DNA from: Gallibacterium melopsittaci
Lineage (GTDB): Bacteria; Pseudomonadota; Gammaproteobacteria; Enterobacterales; Pasteurellaceae
Assembly (NCBI RefSeq): GCF_042433085.1
Contig: NZ_JBHLWA010000016.1
Location: forward strand, 1 to 35,884
Direction of reading: 5' to 3'
DNA: 35,884 nucleotides
Below the pieces are notes generated by a model. It saw only the letters and a program-made list of their open reading frames with translations, was not told where the DNA came from and ran no database searches. This document shows, one piece after another, positions 15,774 through 22,785 of the stretch (position 1 is the first letter of the stretch; each line of letters starts with the position of its first letter). The position numbers and the translations under genes are program-made.

Positions 15774-17540
15774 ATGTTTACATTCTTTAGCTGCATTGCC
15801 TTTATGGCCTTTGTGGCTTGGTATTCGTGGTATAAAACAAAAGGAACAATATCAACCTCTAATGGTTATTTTCTTGCAGGTAATAAATTAGGAGCATTAT
15901 TTATAGCAGGATCATTACTATTAACAAATATATCAACTGAACAATTAGTAGGGCAAAGTGGTGTCGCCTATGCTGGAAATATGACAGCACTAGCGTGGGA
16001 AATTTGGGCCATTCGAGGGATTATACTATTGGCAATTTTATTCCTCCCTATGTATCTCGGTGGTGCTTTTTCTACTATGCCCGAATTTTTAAGCTCACAT
16101 TATGGAGAAGGTACACGAAAACTTATCGTTTATCTTTTTATGTTTGGTTATTTATTTGTCTGGTCTCCAACGGTTTTATATGGCGGTGCACTAGCGTTGA
16201 TGAAGATACTAAATATCGAATCCTATTTAGGCTTATCTAAAATGGAAGCACTTTGGCTTTGTACGATTGTTATCGGCGTGATCGGTGCAATCTATGCCGT
16301 TGCTGGAGGATTAAAAGCTGTTGCAATTTCAGATACGTTAAACGGGATTGGACTTTTAGTTATTGGTTGCCTTGTTCCTATTTTTGGTTTACTTGCATTA
16401 GGCGACAAAATACAAGGTAATTTACTGGAAACATTACATTATATTGCGGTAACACATACTGAAAAACTTGATGCTATTGGTACAGGATCGCAATTAGATG
16501 CTATTCCAATTGCTGCTGTCTTTACTGGTTTAATGGTACTCGCCACTTTCTACTGGGGAACAAATCAATTCATTATTCAACGTGCATTAGGTGCAGAAAG
16601 TTTACGCTCTGGACAAAAAGGTCTATTACTTGCAGGTTTCTTTAAAATGATAGTGCCTTTTATTGCACTTTTTCCAGGATTACTTGCATTCCACTTATAC
16701 GGAGAAAATTTTGAAAGCAAAGATTTAGCTTATCCTACTTTAGTTTCTAATGTTCTACCTGCACCTTTATTAGGGCTTTTTATTGCAGCATTACTTGGTG
16801 CTGTCTTTTCAACTTATAACTCACTGATTAATTCTGCCTCTACATTATTTGCAGTAGATATTTATAAAGCCGTAATTAACTCAAACGCAAGTGATCAAAG
16901 GGTCATTTATATTTCAAAAATTTTTGGAATTATTTGTTCAATATTAACTATTATTATTGCCCCTAATTTATTTTATGCTCCACAAGGATTATTTATCTTT
17001 TTGCAACAATTTACTGGGTTTATCGCTATTCCAATTGTTAGCCTAGTATTATTAGGATTATTTGGAAAACGCATTCGCATTCCAGAGTTAGCTGCAAAAT
17101 TTATTATTATCTTTCATGTCATCATCTATTATTTACTTGTCTTTGGCTTAAAGAAATATATTCATATCCATTGGATGCACGTGTATGGATTATTATTTGT
17201 TGCAGAAATCATTATTTTAATTTTATGGGGAATCATCAAACCGAATAAAAATCAAATTAAGCTCACTGTAAATAGATCAAAAATAGATATGCAAGCATGG
17301 AATTATTCATTATTAACGAGTGGAATTCTCATTTCTATTGCATCGCTAATTTATATTTTATTTTCGAAAGTTGGATTAGCTTATGATCAAGGTGTTGTTT
17401 CTCCTGATTTTTGGACTTACTTTATCAGTGCCTTAGCTCTATGCGTATTAGTTTGTATCTGGCTGCATATTAAAGTACAGCCTATTTATAATCGTTATAT
17501 CCATACTCGATATAATAGCACCACGAATAATAAGGAATAA
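15774..17540 (+). CDS. Sodium:solute symporter (SSS family), second sulfatase-linked copy
   Basis: Predicted inner-membrane symporter of 588 residues with about 13-14 hydrophobic segments. It shares family blocks with the leftward paralogue: GYFLAG near 33, NISTEQLVG near 53, GGLKAVAISDTLNG near 181 and RALGAESLRSGQKG near 276. The strong AAGGAGG site before the ATG at 15774 fixes the start. A sulfatase gene begins 3 nt after its stop, so the pair should handle one sulfated substrate. The differing sulfatase partners suggest a different cargo from the leftward pair. Resembles YidK-type transporters; cargo unknown. Confidence 0.92.
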   Translation: MFTFFSCIAFMAFVAWYSWYKTKGTISTSNGYFLAGNKLGALFIAGSLLLTNISTEQLVGQSGVAYAGNMTALAWEIWAIRGIILLAILFLPMYLGGAFSTMPEFLSSHYGEGTRKLIVYLFMFGYLFVWSPTVLYGGALALMKILNIESYLGLSKMEALWLCTIVIGVIGAIYAVAGGLKAVAISDTLNGIGLLVIGCLVPIFGLLALGDKIQGNLLETLHYIAVTHTEKLDAIGTGSQLDAIPIAAVFTGLMVLATFYWGTNQFIIQRALGAESLRSGQKGLLLAGFFKMIVPFIALFPGLLAFHLYGENFESKDLAYPTLVSNVLPAPLLGLFIAALLGAVFSTYNSLINSASTLFAVDIYKAVINSNASDQRVIYISKIFGIICSILTIIIAPNLFYAPQGLFIFLQQFTGFIAIPIVSLVLLGLFGKRIRIPELAAKFIIIFHVIIYYLLVFGLKKYIHIHWMHVYGLLFVAEIIILILWGIIKPNKNQIKLTVNRSKIDMQAWNYSLLTSGILISIASLIYILFSKVGLAYDQGVVSPDFWTYFISALALCVLVCIWLHIKVQPIYNRYIHTRYNSTTNNKE

Positions 17541-17543
17541 ATT

Positions 17544-18950
17544 ATGCAGAAAAAACCAAATATTCTTTTTATCTTACTTGATGATTATGGTTGGTCTGAT
17601 ACTGGTTGTTATGGTAGCTCATTTTATGAAACGCCTAGATTAGATCAGTTTGCCCAAGAAGGAGCTCGCTTCACTGATGCCTATGCGGCCTGCCCAGTAT
17701 GTTCTCCGACAAGGGCAAGTATTTTAACAGGAAAATATCCTGCTAGATTAGGAATGACACAGTGGTTAGGTGGATATTCCGAAGGAAAATTGGCTGATGT
17801 GCCTTATATTGATCACCTTAGCACTGAAGAATTTTCTCTAGCGAAAGCATTAAAAGAGGGAGGCTATAATACTTGGCATGTCGGAAAATGGCATTTAAGC
17901 AAGCATAATGAACAGCGTTTTGAAACTTATCCAGAAAAACATGGATTTGATGTCAATATTGGCGGATGTGATTGGGGACACCCATTTAAAGGTTATTTCT
18001 CTCCTTATGGAATTGAAACTCTCGAAGATGGACCAGAGGGCGAATACCTTACAGATCGTTTAACTGATGAAGCGATAAAATTAATTAATAATAGTCGTGA
18101 TACAGATAAGCCTTGGTTTATGTATCTATCTCATTATGCCGTTCATACGCCAATCCAATGCCATACACATCTCGTAGAGAAATATCGAGCTAAAGCACGT
18201 AGTTTAGGGCTTGATCAAATAGACCCTTTTGAAAAAGGGGAACAGTTTCCTTGCCTACATAAACAAGATGAATATGTGCTAAGACGCACAATCCAAAGTG
18301 ATCCTGTTTATGCGGCGATGGTAGAAAATCTAGACTGGAATATTGGCCGAGTGCTTGATTGTTTGAAAGAAAATGGGATAGAAGAAGATACGATTGTCAT
18401 CTTTTATAGCGACAATGGAGGGCTTGCCACTGCTGAAGGATCGCCGACAACAAATAAACCGTTATGTGAGGGAAAAGGGTGGATGTATGAGGGGGGTACT
18501 CGAGAACCATTAATCATTCGCTGGAAAGGCAAAATTGAGCCAAATATCCTGTTAGAAACACCTGTAACATCAACTGATTTTTATCCTACATTATTAGAAG
18601 CCGCTGGATTACCTTTACGCCCAATGCAACATTGCGATGGTGTTAGCATTCTTCCTCTTTTAATGCAGCAACAAAAAACGATTGAAAGAGCATTATTTTG
18701 GCATTATCCGCATTACAGTAATCAAGGTTGTACTCCTGGCTGTTCTATTCGTGATGGTGAATGGAAGTTACTTGAGTTTTTTGAGGACGGAAAACTAGAA
18801 CTTTATAATGTATATAAAGATATTGGAGAACATTATGAGGTAAGTGAGCAATATCCAGATGTCGTGCAAAAGCTGAAGAAGAAATTAGATAAGTGGAAGC
18901 AAGATGTTGGTGCTCGTATTCCTGAACCAAATCCACATTATCATAAATAG
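17544..18950 (+). CDS. Type I (Cys-type) sulfatase, cytoplasmic, second copy
   Basis: Formylglycine sulfatase of 468 residues. The maturation signature is C53-S-P-T-R57 followed by ASILTGKYPARLG, the canonical C-x-P-x-R core. Metal-binding aspartates D13 and D14 occur in ILLDDYG; GKWHLSKH, SHYAVHTP and YSDNGG supply the other active-site segments. The protein resembles the arylsulfatase A and GalNAc-6-sulfatase branch more than the leftward sulfatase does, so the substrates probably differ. No signal peptide is present, implying a cytoplasmic enzyme. It starts 3 nt after the symporter stop with AAGGA upstream. Exact substrate cannot be read from sequence. Confidence 0.92.
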   Translation: MQKKPNILFILLDDYGWSDTGCYGSSFYETPRLDQFAQEGARFTDAYAACPVCSPTRASILTGKYPARLGMTQWLGGYSEGKLADVPYIDHLSTEEFSLAKALKEGGYNTWHVGKWHLSKHNEQRFETYPEKHGFDVNIGGCDWGHPFKGYFSPYGIETLEDGPEGEYLTDRLTDEAIKLINNSRDTDKPWFMYLSHYAVHTPIQCHTHLVEKYRAKARSLGLDQIDPFEKGEQFPCLHKQDEYVLRRTIQSDPVYAAMVENLDWNIGRVLDCLKENGIEEDTIVIFYSDNGGLATAEGSPTTNKPLCEGKGWMYEGGTREPLIIRWKGKIEPNILLETPVTSTDFYPTLLEAAGLPLRPMQHCDGVSILPLLMQQQKTIERALFWHYPHYSNQGCTPGCSIRDGEWKLLEFFEDGKLELYNVYKDIGEHYEVSEQYPDVVQKLKKKLDKWKQDVGARIPEPNPHYHK

Positions 18951-18965
18951 GCATAATTTATTCCT

Positions 18966-18997
18966 ATCTATTCTGGAATCATAACTTCAGAATAGAT
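18966..18997 (+). terminator. Hairpin after the rightward sulfatase
   Basis: Ten-bp inverted repeat (18966-18975 with 18988-18997, 12-nt loop) beginning 16 nt after the sulfatase stop and followed by the A/T-rich stretch ATTTATTATG. It is a probable terminator, though it lacks a clean T tract. Confidence 0.5.
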
Positions 18998-19080
18998 ATT
19001 TATTATGTCAAACCAAAATATTTTGTTACAAAAACAAATGAATGTAGCAATAAAATGATCACTAAAAAGTGGTTTAAAAC

Positions 19081-19125
19081 GATACCGTCCAAAAAAGTGT
19101 ATCTTTTAGGACGGTATCTACACTT
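19081..19125 (-). terminator. Overlapping inverted repeats downstream of the sulfatase-maturase gene
   Basis: Two interleaved repeats occur. GATACCGTCC (19081-19090) pairs with 19109-19118, and AAGTGTA (19095-19101) pairs with 19119-19125. Read on the minus strand, the second forms a 7-bp stem followed by a T6 tract (terminator-like, after the gene at 19168). The first stem would compete with it or form a pseudoknot. The rest of 18998-19167 shows no gene. Confidence 0.5.
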
Positions 19126-19167
19126 GTCATACAATATCTAAATCTAAAAGATAAATATTTAAATTAT

Positions 19168-20361
19168 CTACATAAAGTGCTTTATATCGCTAGCCGTTCC
19201 ACCTCGGTGAATAATATTCCGCATCTGTGCCATGATTGGCGCTGTTTGACGAAAAAATAATTGATAAGAAGGACATAAATAATTTTGCTTAAACTGTTCG
19301 CCTTTCAATGGAACAATTCGATGTTTTGGGCAACCACCATAGCAAAGATGTCGTACCTCACATTTTTGGCATTTTTTAGTCAAGGTTTCTCGTTTTGCTT
19401 GTCCAAAATTAATCTGTTTCTTGCTATTCACAATTTGAGCCAATGACTGATGATTGACATTACCTATTTTATACGCAGGATAGACAAAGTGATCACAAGA
19501 ATACACATCGCCATTGGCTTCTAATACCATAGATTGCCCACAAGTTTCTCTATGTACGCAGCTACTTGAAGGATAACCTAGCCATTGCCCTAATAAATTA
19601 TCAAATGTAATCACAAAAATATGACCAATATCTTGTTTTACCCACTCATTAAATATATCTAATAAAAATTGTCCGTACCCTTCTGGTGGTACAGAAAATG
19701 GTGTCATTTTATAATTCTTACTTGGATTATAGTCTGAACGTTGTACTGCATAATTCGCCACTTCAACAATAGGAATAAATTGCATAAATGTTGAACCTAA
19801 CTCTTTTAACGCAAGGTAGGTCTCTTTTCCTTTATTCCAATTTTGATCGTTTACAACCGTTAACGTATTAAAGTCAACCTGATATTTTTTTAATAATTCA
19901 ATTGCGTGTTTAACACGTTCAAACGTTGGCTGCCCATTAATAGAAATGCGATATTTATTATGAATAGCGACTAATCCATCAATAGAAATACCTAATAAGA
20001 AGTTATTTGCTTTAAAAAATTCTGCCCATTGCTGGTTTAATGCAATTCCATTTGTTTGAAAACTATTATTAATCTGTTTTCCATTTGCATATTTTTTTTG
20101 AAATTCAATGGCTTTTCTAAAGAAATCAATACCTAAAAGTGTTGGCTCACCGCCTTGCCAAGCAAAATCGACACGACTACCAGAAAATGAATTAATATAG
20201 TTTTTAATGTAGTTTTCTAATGTAGATTCTGTCATTAATCGTACATTATGTGTTAACACTTGCTCTTTTTGTAAATAAAAGCAATATTCACATTTAATAT
20301 TGCAATGGAAGCTACTTGGCTTTGCCATCAAATTAAAATAGGTTTGATTGACTTCAGACAT
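19168..20361 (-). CDS. Anaerobic sulfatase-maturating enzyme (radical SAM, SPASM)
   Basis: Oxygen-sensitive enzyme that converts the active-site cysteine (or serine) of sulfatases to formylglycine in the cytoplasm. It has 397 residues. The radical SAM cluster motif is C20-x3-C24-x2-C27, in FHCNIKCEYCFYL. The SAM-contacting GGEP follows in FAWQGGEPTLLG. The C-terminal SPASM region has CVHRETC, GDVYSCDHFVYP, the CQKCEVRHLCYGGCPKHR block and a final C, enough to bind two auxiliary [4Fe-4S] clusters as in AtsB/anSME. It is cotranscribed with the permease gene 36 nt upstream. It should activate both neighbouring sulfatases, whose C-x-P-x-R motifs match its substrate type. Confidence 0.94.
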   Translation of the reverse strand: MSEVNQTYFNLMAKPSSFHCNIKCEYCFYLQKEQVLTHNVRLMTESTLENYIKNYINSFSGSRVDFAWQGGEPTLLGIDFFRKAIEFQKKYANGKQINNSFQTNGIALNQQWAEFFKANNFLLGISIDGLVAIHNKYRISINGQPTFERVKHAIELLKKYQVDFNTLTVVNDQNWNKGKETYLALKELGSTFMQFIPIVEVANYAVQRSDYNPSKNYKMTPFSVPPEGYGQFLLDIFNEWVKQDIGHIFVITFDNLLGQWLGYPSSSCVHRETCGQSMVLEANGDVYSCDHFVYPAYKIGNVNHQSLAQIVNSKKQINFGQAKRETLTKKCQKCEVRHLCYGGCPKHRIVPLKGEQFKQNYLCPSYQLFFRQTAPIMAQMRNIIHRGGTASDIKHFM

Positions 20362-20397
20362 AAAAACACCAATAACGAATAGAGGCTAAAGAAAGAA

Positions 20398-21204
20398 CTA
20401 AATAAATTGTAACAATAACATATATATAGCAATAACAAATAATGTCAATCCTAAGAGTTTTTTAGATAATGTTGGTTTAAGTTTTCCTCTAATTTTCATC
20501 GAAAAAAAACTCATAAAAAAAGAACTTAATACAACAATCGTTACAATACTAAAATTCACATAGCCAATCTGCCACGAATTTGGAATAACAATATCTGGCG
20601 ACTTCGATAAATAACTATAAAAATTCCCTATTCCCCCAATAACCATCATATAGTTAGTATAAACAGCAATTTGCTGCATACTCACACTTGGTAGTTGTGC
20701 AATTAACGGGGACATAATTGAACCACCACCAATACCTGTTATACCAGCAATCCCGCCACCAAAGAAACAAGCGAAAATACCTTTGACTGTATCATTTTCA
20801 TTCTGATGATCATTGTTTCTAATTCTTTGTACTTTTATGTCAACAAACGTTTTAATTGCCAATGATGTCAACGTTAGCACAAACACTAGCACAATAATAA
20901 AATCTGACACAGCAAAGCTGAGAGAAAAACCGATTTGTACGCCCAAAATCATACCCAATGACCAAAAAATCATTTTTCTAATATCAATCCGAATTTTTTG
21001 TTTAATAAAATAGATAAGATTAATGACGGCTGTTCCCATAACAATGGTCAATGAAGTTGCTGCAATCATCTGTAAAGGGATCTCTGGGAACAACGTATGT
21101 AATACTGGGACCATCAGTACGCCACCACCAATTCCAAATAACGCAGACATCAGATTCGCCAACAGACCACAAAGAATTAAGGTGATAATAATTGATATTG
21201 TCAT
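20398..21204 (-). CDS. TauE/SafE-family anion permease, probable sulfite or sulfate exporter
   Basis: Membrane protein of 268 residues with about eight predicted helices in two repeats. Each repeat is marked by a glycine-rich motif: FGIGGGVLMVP near residue 24 and GIGGGSIMSPL near 157. Family members move sulfite, sulfoacetate or other organosulfur anions. It is the first gene of the operon with the sulfatase-maturating enzyme. I infer that it removes inorganic sulfate or sulfite produced by cytoplasmic desulfation, though import of another anion cannot be excluded. No clear ribosome-binding site precedes the ATG at 21204. Confidence 0.88.
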   Translation of the reverse strand: MTISIIITLILCGLLANLMSALFGIGGGVLMVPVLHTLFPEIPLQMIAATSLTIVMGTAVINLIYFIKQKIRIDIRKMIFWSLGMILGVQIGFSLSFAVSDFIIVLVFVLTLTSLAIKTFVDIKVQRIRNNDHQNENDTVKGIFACFFGGGIAGITGIGGGSIMSPLIAQLPSVSMQQIAVYTNYMMVIGGIGNFYSYLSKSPDIVIPNSWQIGYVNFSIVTIVVLSSFFMSFFSMKIRGKLKPTLSKKLLGLTLFVIAIYMLLLQFI

Positions 21205-21233
21205 ATGCTATTTCTATCGTAATATTTTTTTAT

Positions 21234-21304
21234 ATTATGAATTAACTCTATATCAAGTCTTTATGATCATTGTCATAGTCATTAAAATACTCTCTACTTA
21301 TACT
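21234..21304. promoter_or_regulatory. Divergent promoters around FNR/DNR-like repeat, copy 3
   Basis: TATGAT-N4-GTCATA (21262-21277) differs by one base from the repeats in the symporter control region; a G in the right arm (GTCA) is also typical of DNR/NNR boxes. Its centre (21269.5) is 33 bp from a minus-strand CATAAT -10 (21234-21239) and 32 bp from a plus-strand TATACT -10 (21299-21304). One site could thus activate both the permease-maturase operon and the Crp/Fnr gene with class II geometry. Confidence 0.55.
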
Positions 21305-21407
21305 GCCACTTGATAGCTATTTAATTCATAGAATAAGCACTATGATAAAATATATAAACTGGATACAAGTTTATTTTGATAATCACGACAAATAGAATGA
21401 ATAACTT

Positions 21408-21974
21408 ATGATAACAAACGCCAACATACTACTCCCCCAGCAATTAAAAAGCTGTCAATACACGCATTTACATACACTGCCAAAAGGAACGCCTTTATAT
21501 GAACAAGGTGATGCTTCACATGAATTTTATTTTGTCGAGAAAGGGTTAGTCGGTCTATACCATATGTTAGAAAATGGCAAAGAAAGTTTAGTTCGTATTT
21601 ACAAACAAGGAGATTATTTCGGTTTCAGGACTTTATTGGGTAATGGACAATATCACTGCACCGCCAGAATTTTACAAAAATCAGAAATAATCAGAATTAC
21701 CCCGCAAAACATCGATCGTTTCTTTGCAGAAAATGCAAGTGCAGTTCAAATGTTGTTTCAAATTCTTGCAAATGAATTAAAAGATGCAGAAAACAGATTA
21801 GCGAAAAGTGCTTATCTAAAAAGCTTAGATCGCATTATTGATAGCATCTGTTTTCTCAATGAAAACTTTCCAGAATACAACTGGACAAACCGAGAAATAG
21901 CAGAATATACCGGTTGTGAAACAGAAACGGCTATTCGAATTACAAAAGAACTTCGTAGGAAAAACTTAATTTAA
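21408..21974 (+). CDS. Crp/Fnr-family transcriptional regulator, short form
   Basis: Regulator of 188 residues with an N-terminal cyclic-nucleotide-binding-like barrel (about 15-110), a dimer helix (about 110-140) and a C-terminal helix-turn-helix (about 155-185). The barrel has FGFRTLLGNGQYHCTAR where CRP has its cAMP pocket, without the Glu and Arg-Ser ligands, so cAMP is unlikely. The N-terminal four-cysteine cluster of FNR is absent. The recognition helix CETETAIRI keeps the Glu and final Arg of the family but has Thr in place of CRP R180, nearer to FNR than CRP. It ends right after this helix, lacking the usual wing. DNR-like sensing is a guess. Confidence 0.85.
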   Translation: MITNANILLPQQLKSCQYTHLHTLPKGTPLYEQGDASHEFYFVEKGLVGLYHMLENGKESLVRIYKQGDYFGFRTLLGNGQYHCTARILQKSEIIRITPQNIDRFFAENASAVQMLFQILANELKDAENRLAKSAYLKSLDRIIDSICFLNENFPEYNWTNREIAEYTGCETETAIRITKELRRKNLI

Positions 21975-21984
21975 TCTCATAGCA

Positions 21985-22016
21985 AGAATAATGCCTGATA
22001 TAACAGGCATTATTCT
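21985..22016. terminator. Hairpin between the Crp/Fnr gene and the hemerythrin-like gene
   Basis: Perfect 13-bp stem (21985-21997 with 22004-22016, 6-nt loop) between two convergent genes. There is no T tract on either side, so it may act as a weak bidirectional terminator or mRNA 3' end. Confidence 0.55.
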
Positions 22017-22023
22017 GATTAAC

Positions 22024-22542
22024 TTAACTCTCTGCCACAACTCTTGCAAAGAAGATCTCATTTTCAAAATAAATATGTTGTTTTAGATCTGCAATAAACG
22101 TTGCGATACCTTCATATAATGCCTGCCACGAACCACAAGCTCCCTCTGGTAAAGCTAAATTACGTGTTACTACTAATAAGGTTTTGAGATCTTCTTCTGC
22201 TTCATCATGTTCAGACAACATCACTTGAATTGGCATTCTAGCCATTGCATATTGTCCTGCTTTAATCATTTGGAACAGAATTTGTTCTTCTTTACGCATA
22301 TGCATTTCAAGATCTTGATAAATCTTTTGTAAGATTGTAGCTGTACCTGCTGGGCAAGCACTACTATCTTTATGTACATTCTCAACTTTTAATGCCAATT
22401 CAATTAACGCTGGTAATTGTTGGCGATGACGTGTGTGATAACCTGATTCAACAAAATTAATAATATCTTGATAAGTAGCTGCCTTCCAATGTGCAACTTC
22501 TTCGGCTGAAAATGGAATATCTTGTACTGCTGATGCTGTCAT
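22024..22542 (-). CDS. Hemerythrin-domain di-iron protein, YtfE/RIC-like, lacking ScdA_N domain
   Basis: Probable iron-sulfur cluster repair or nitric-oxide-stress protein of 172 residues. Residues about 24-170 align with the di-iron domain of E. coli YtfE. The metal ligands appear conserved: H36 (YHTRHR), H57, H81 and E85 (HMRKE), H112 (SEHDE), H156 and E160 (HIYFE). The N-terminal ScdA_N region with its cysteine pair, about 50 residues in YtfE, is missing. The ATG at 22540-22542 has an AAGGAG site, so this is not a miscalled start. It is convergent with the Crp/Fnr gene. Repair of the maturase's clusters is possible but speculative. Confidence 0.85.
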   Translation of the reverse strand: MTASAVQDIPFSAEEVAHWKAATYQDIINFVESGYHTRHRQQLPALIELALKVENVHKDSSACPAGTATILQKIYQDLEMHMRKEEQILFQMIKAGQYAMARMPIQVMLSEHDEAEEDLKTLLVVTRNLALPEGACGSWQALYEGIATFIADLKQHIYFENEIFFARVVAES

Positions 22543-22785
22543 AAACTTCTCCTTAGGATAACAAAATATCTGACAAAAATGCTAAGGTATTCATTTATCA
22601 AAAACAATTACCCATAATGGTAGATTTAATTAATACTTTGCATCACAATCCTTAACAGCCGTTGTTCCACTACATTTCAACGATACCAAGATTAATTACA
22701 ATAAGTTATTTTCACTCTTCCTATTTTTTCGAGTAAAATAAAGCCGTTTTTTGTTAAATAAATCATTAACGTTGATAGGTGTTTT

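Noticed and set aside
21397..21411. Four-codon reading frame (ATG AAT AAC TTA TGA) overlapping the Crp/Fnr start as ATGA
   Set aside because: It has no ribosome-binding site and is too short to distinguish from chance; it might be a coupling peptide but there is no support.
12245..22542. The sulfatase region as a recently acquired mobile island
   Set aside because: No integrase, transposase, direct repeats or tRNA junction was seen at either side; base composition looks similar by eye. Transfer remains possible but is not supported by the sequence.
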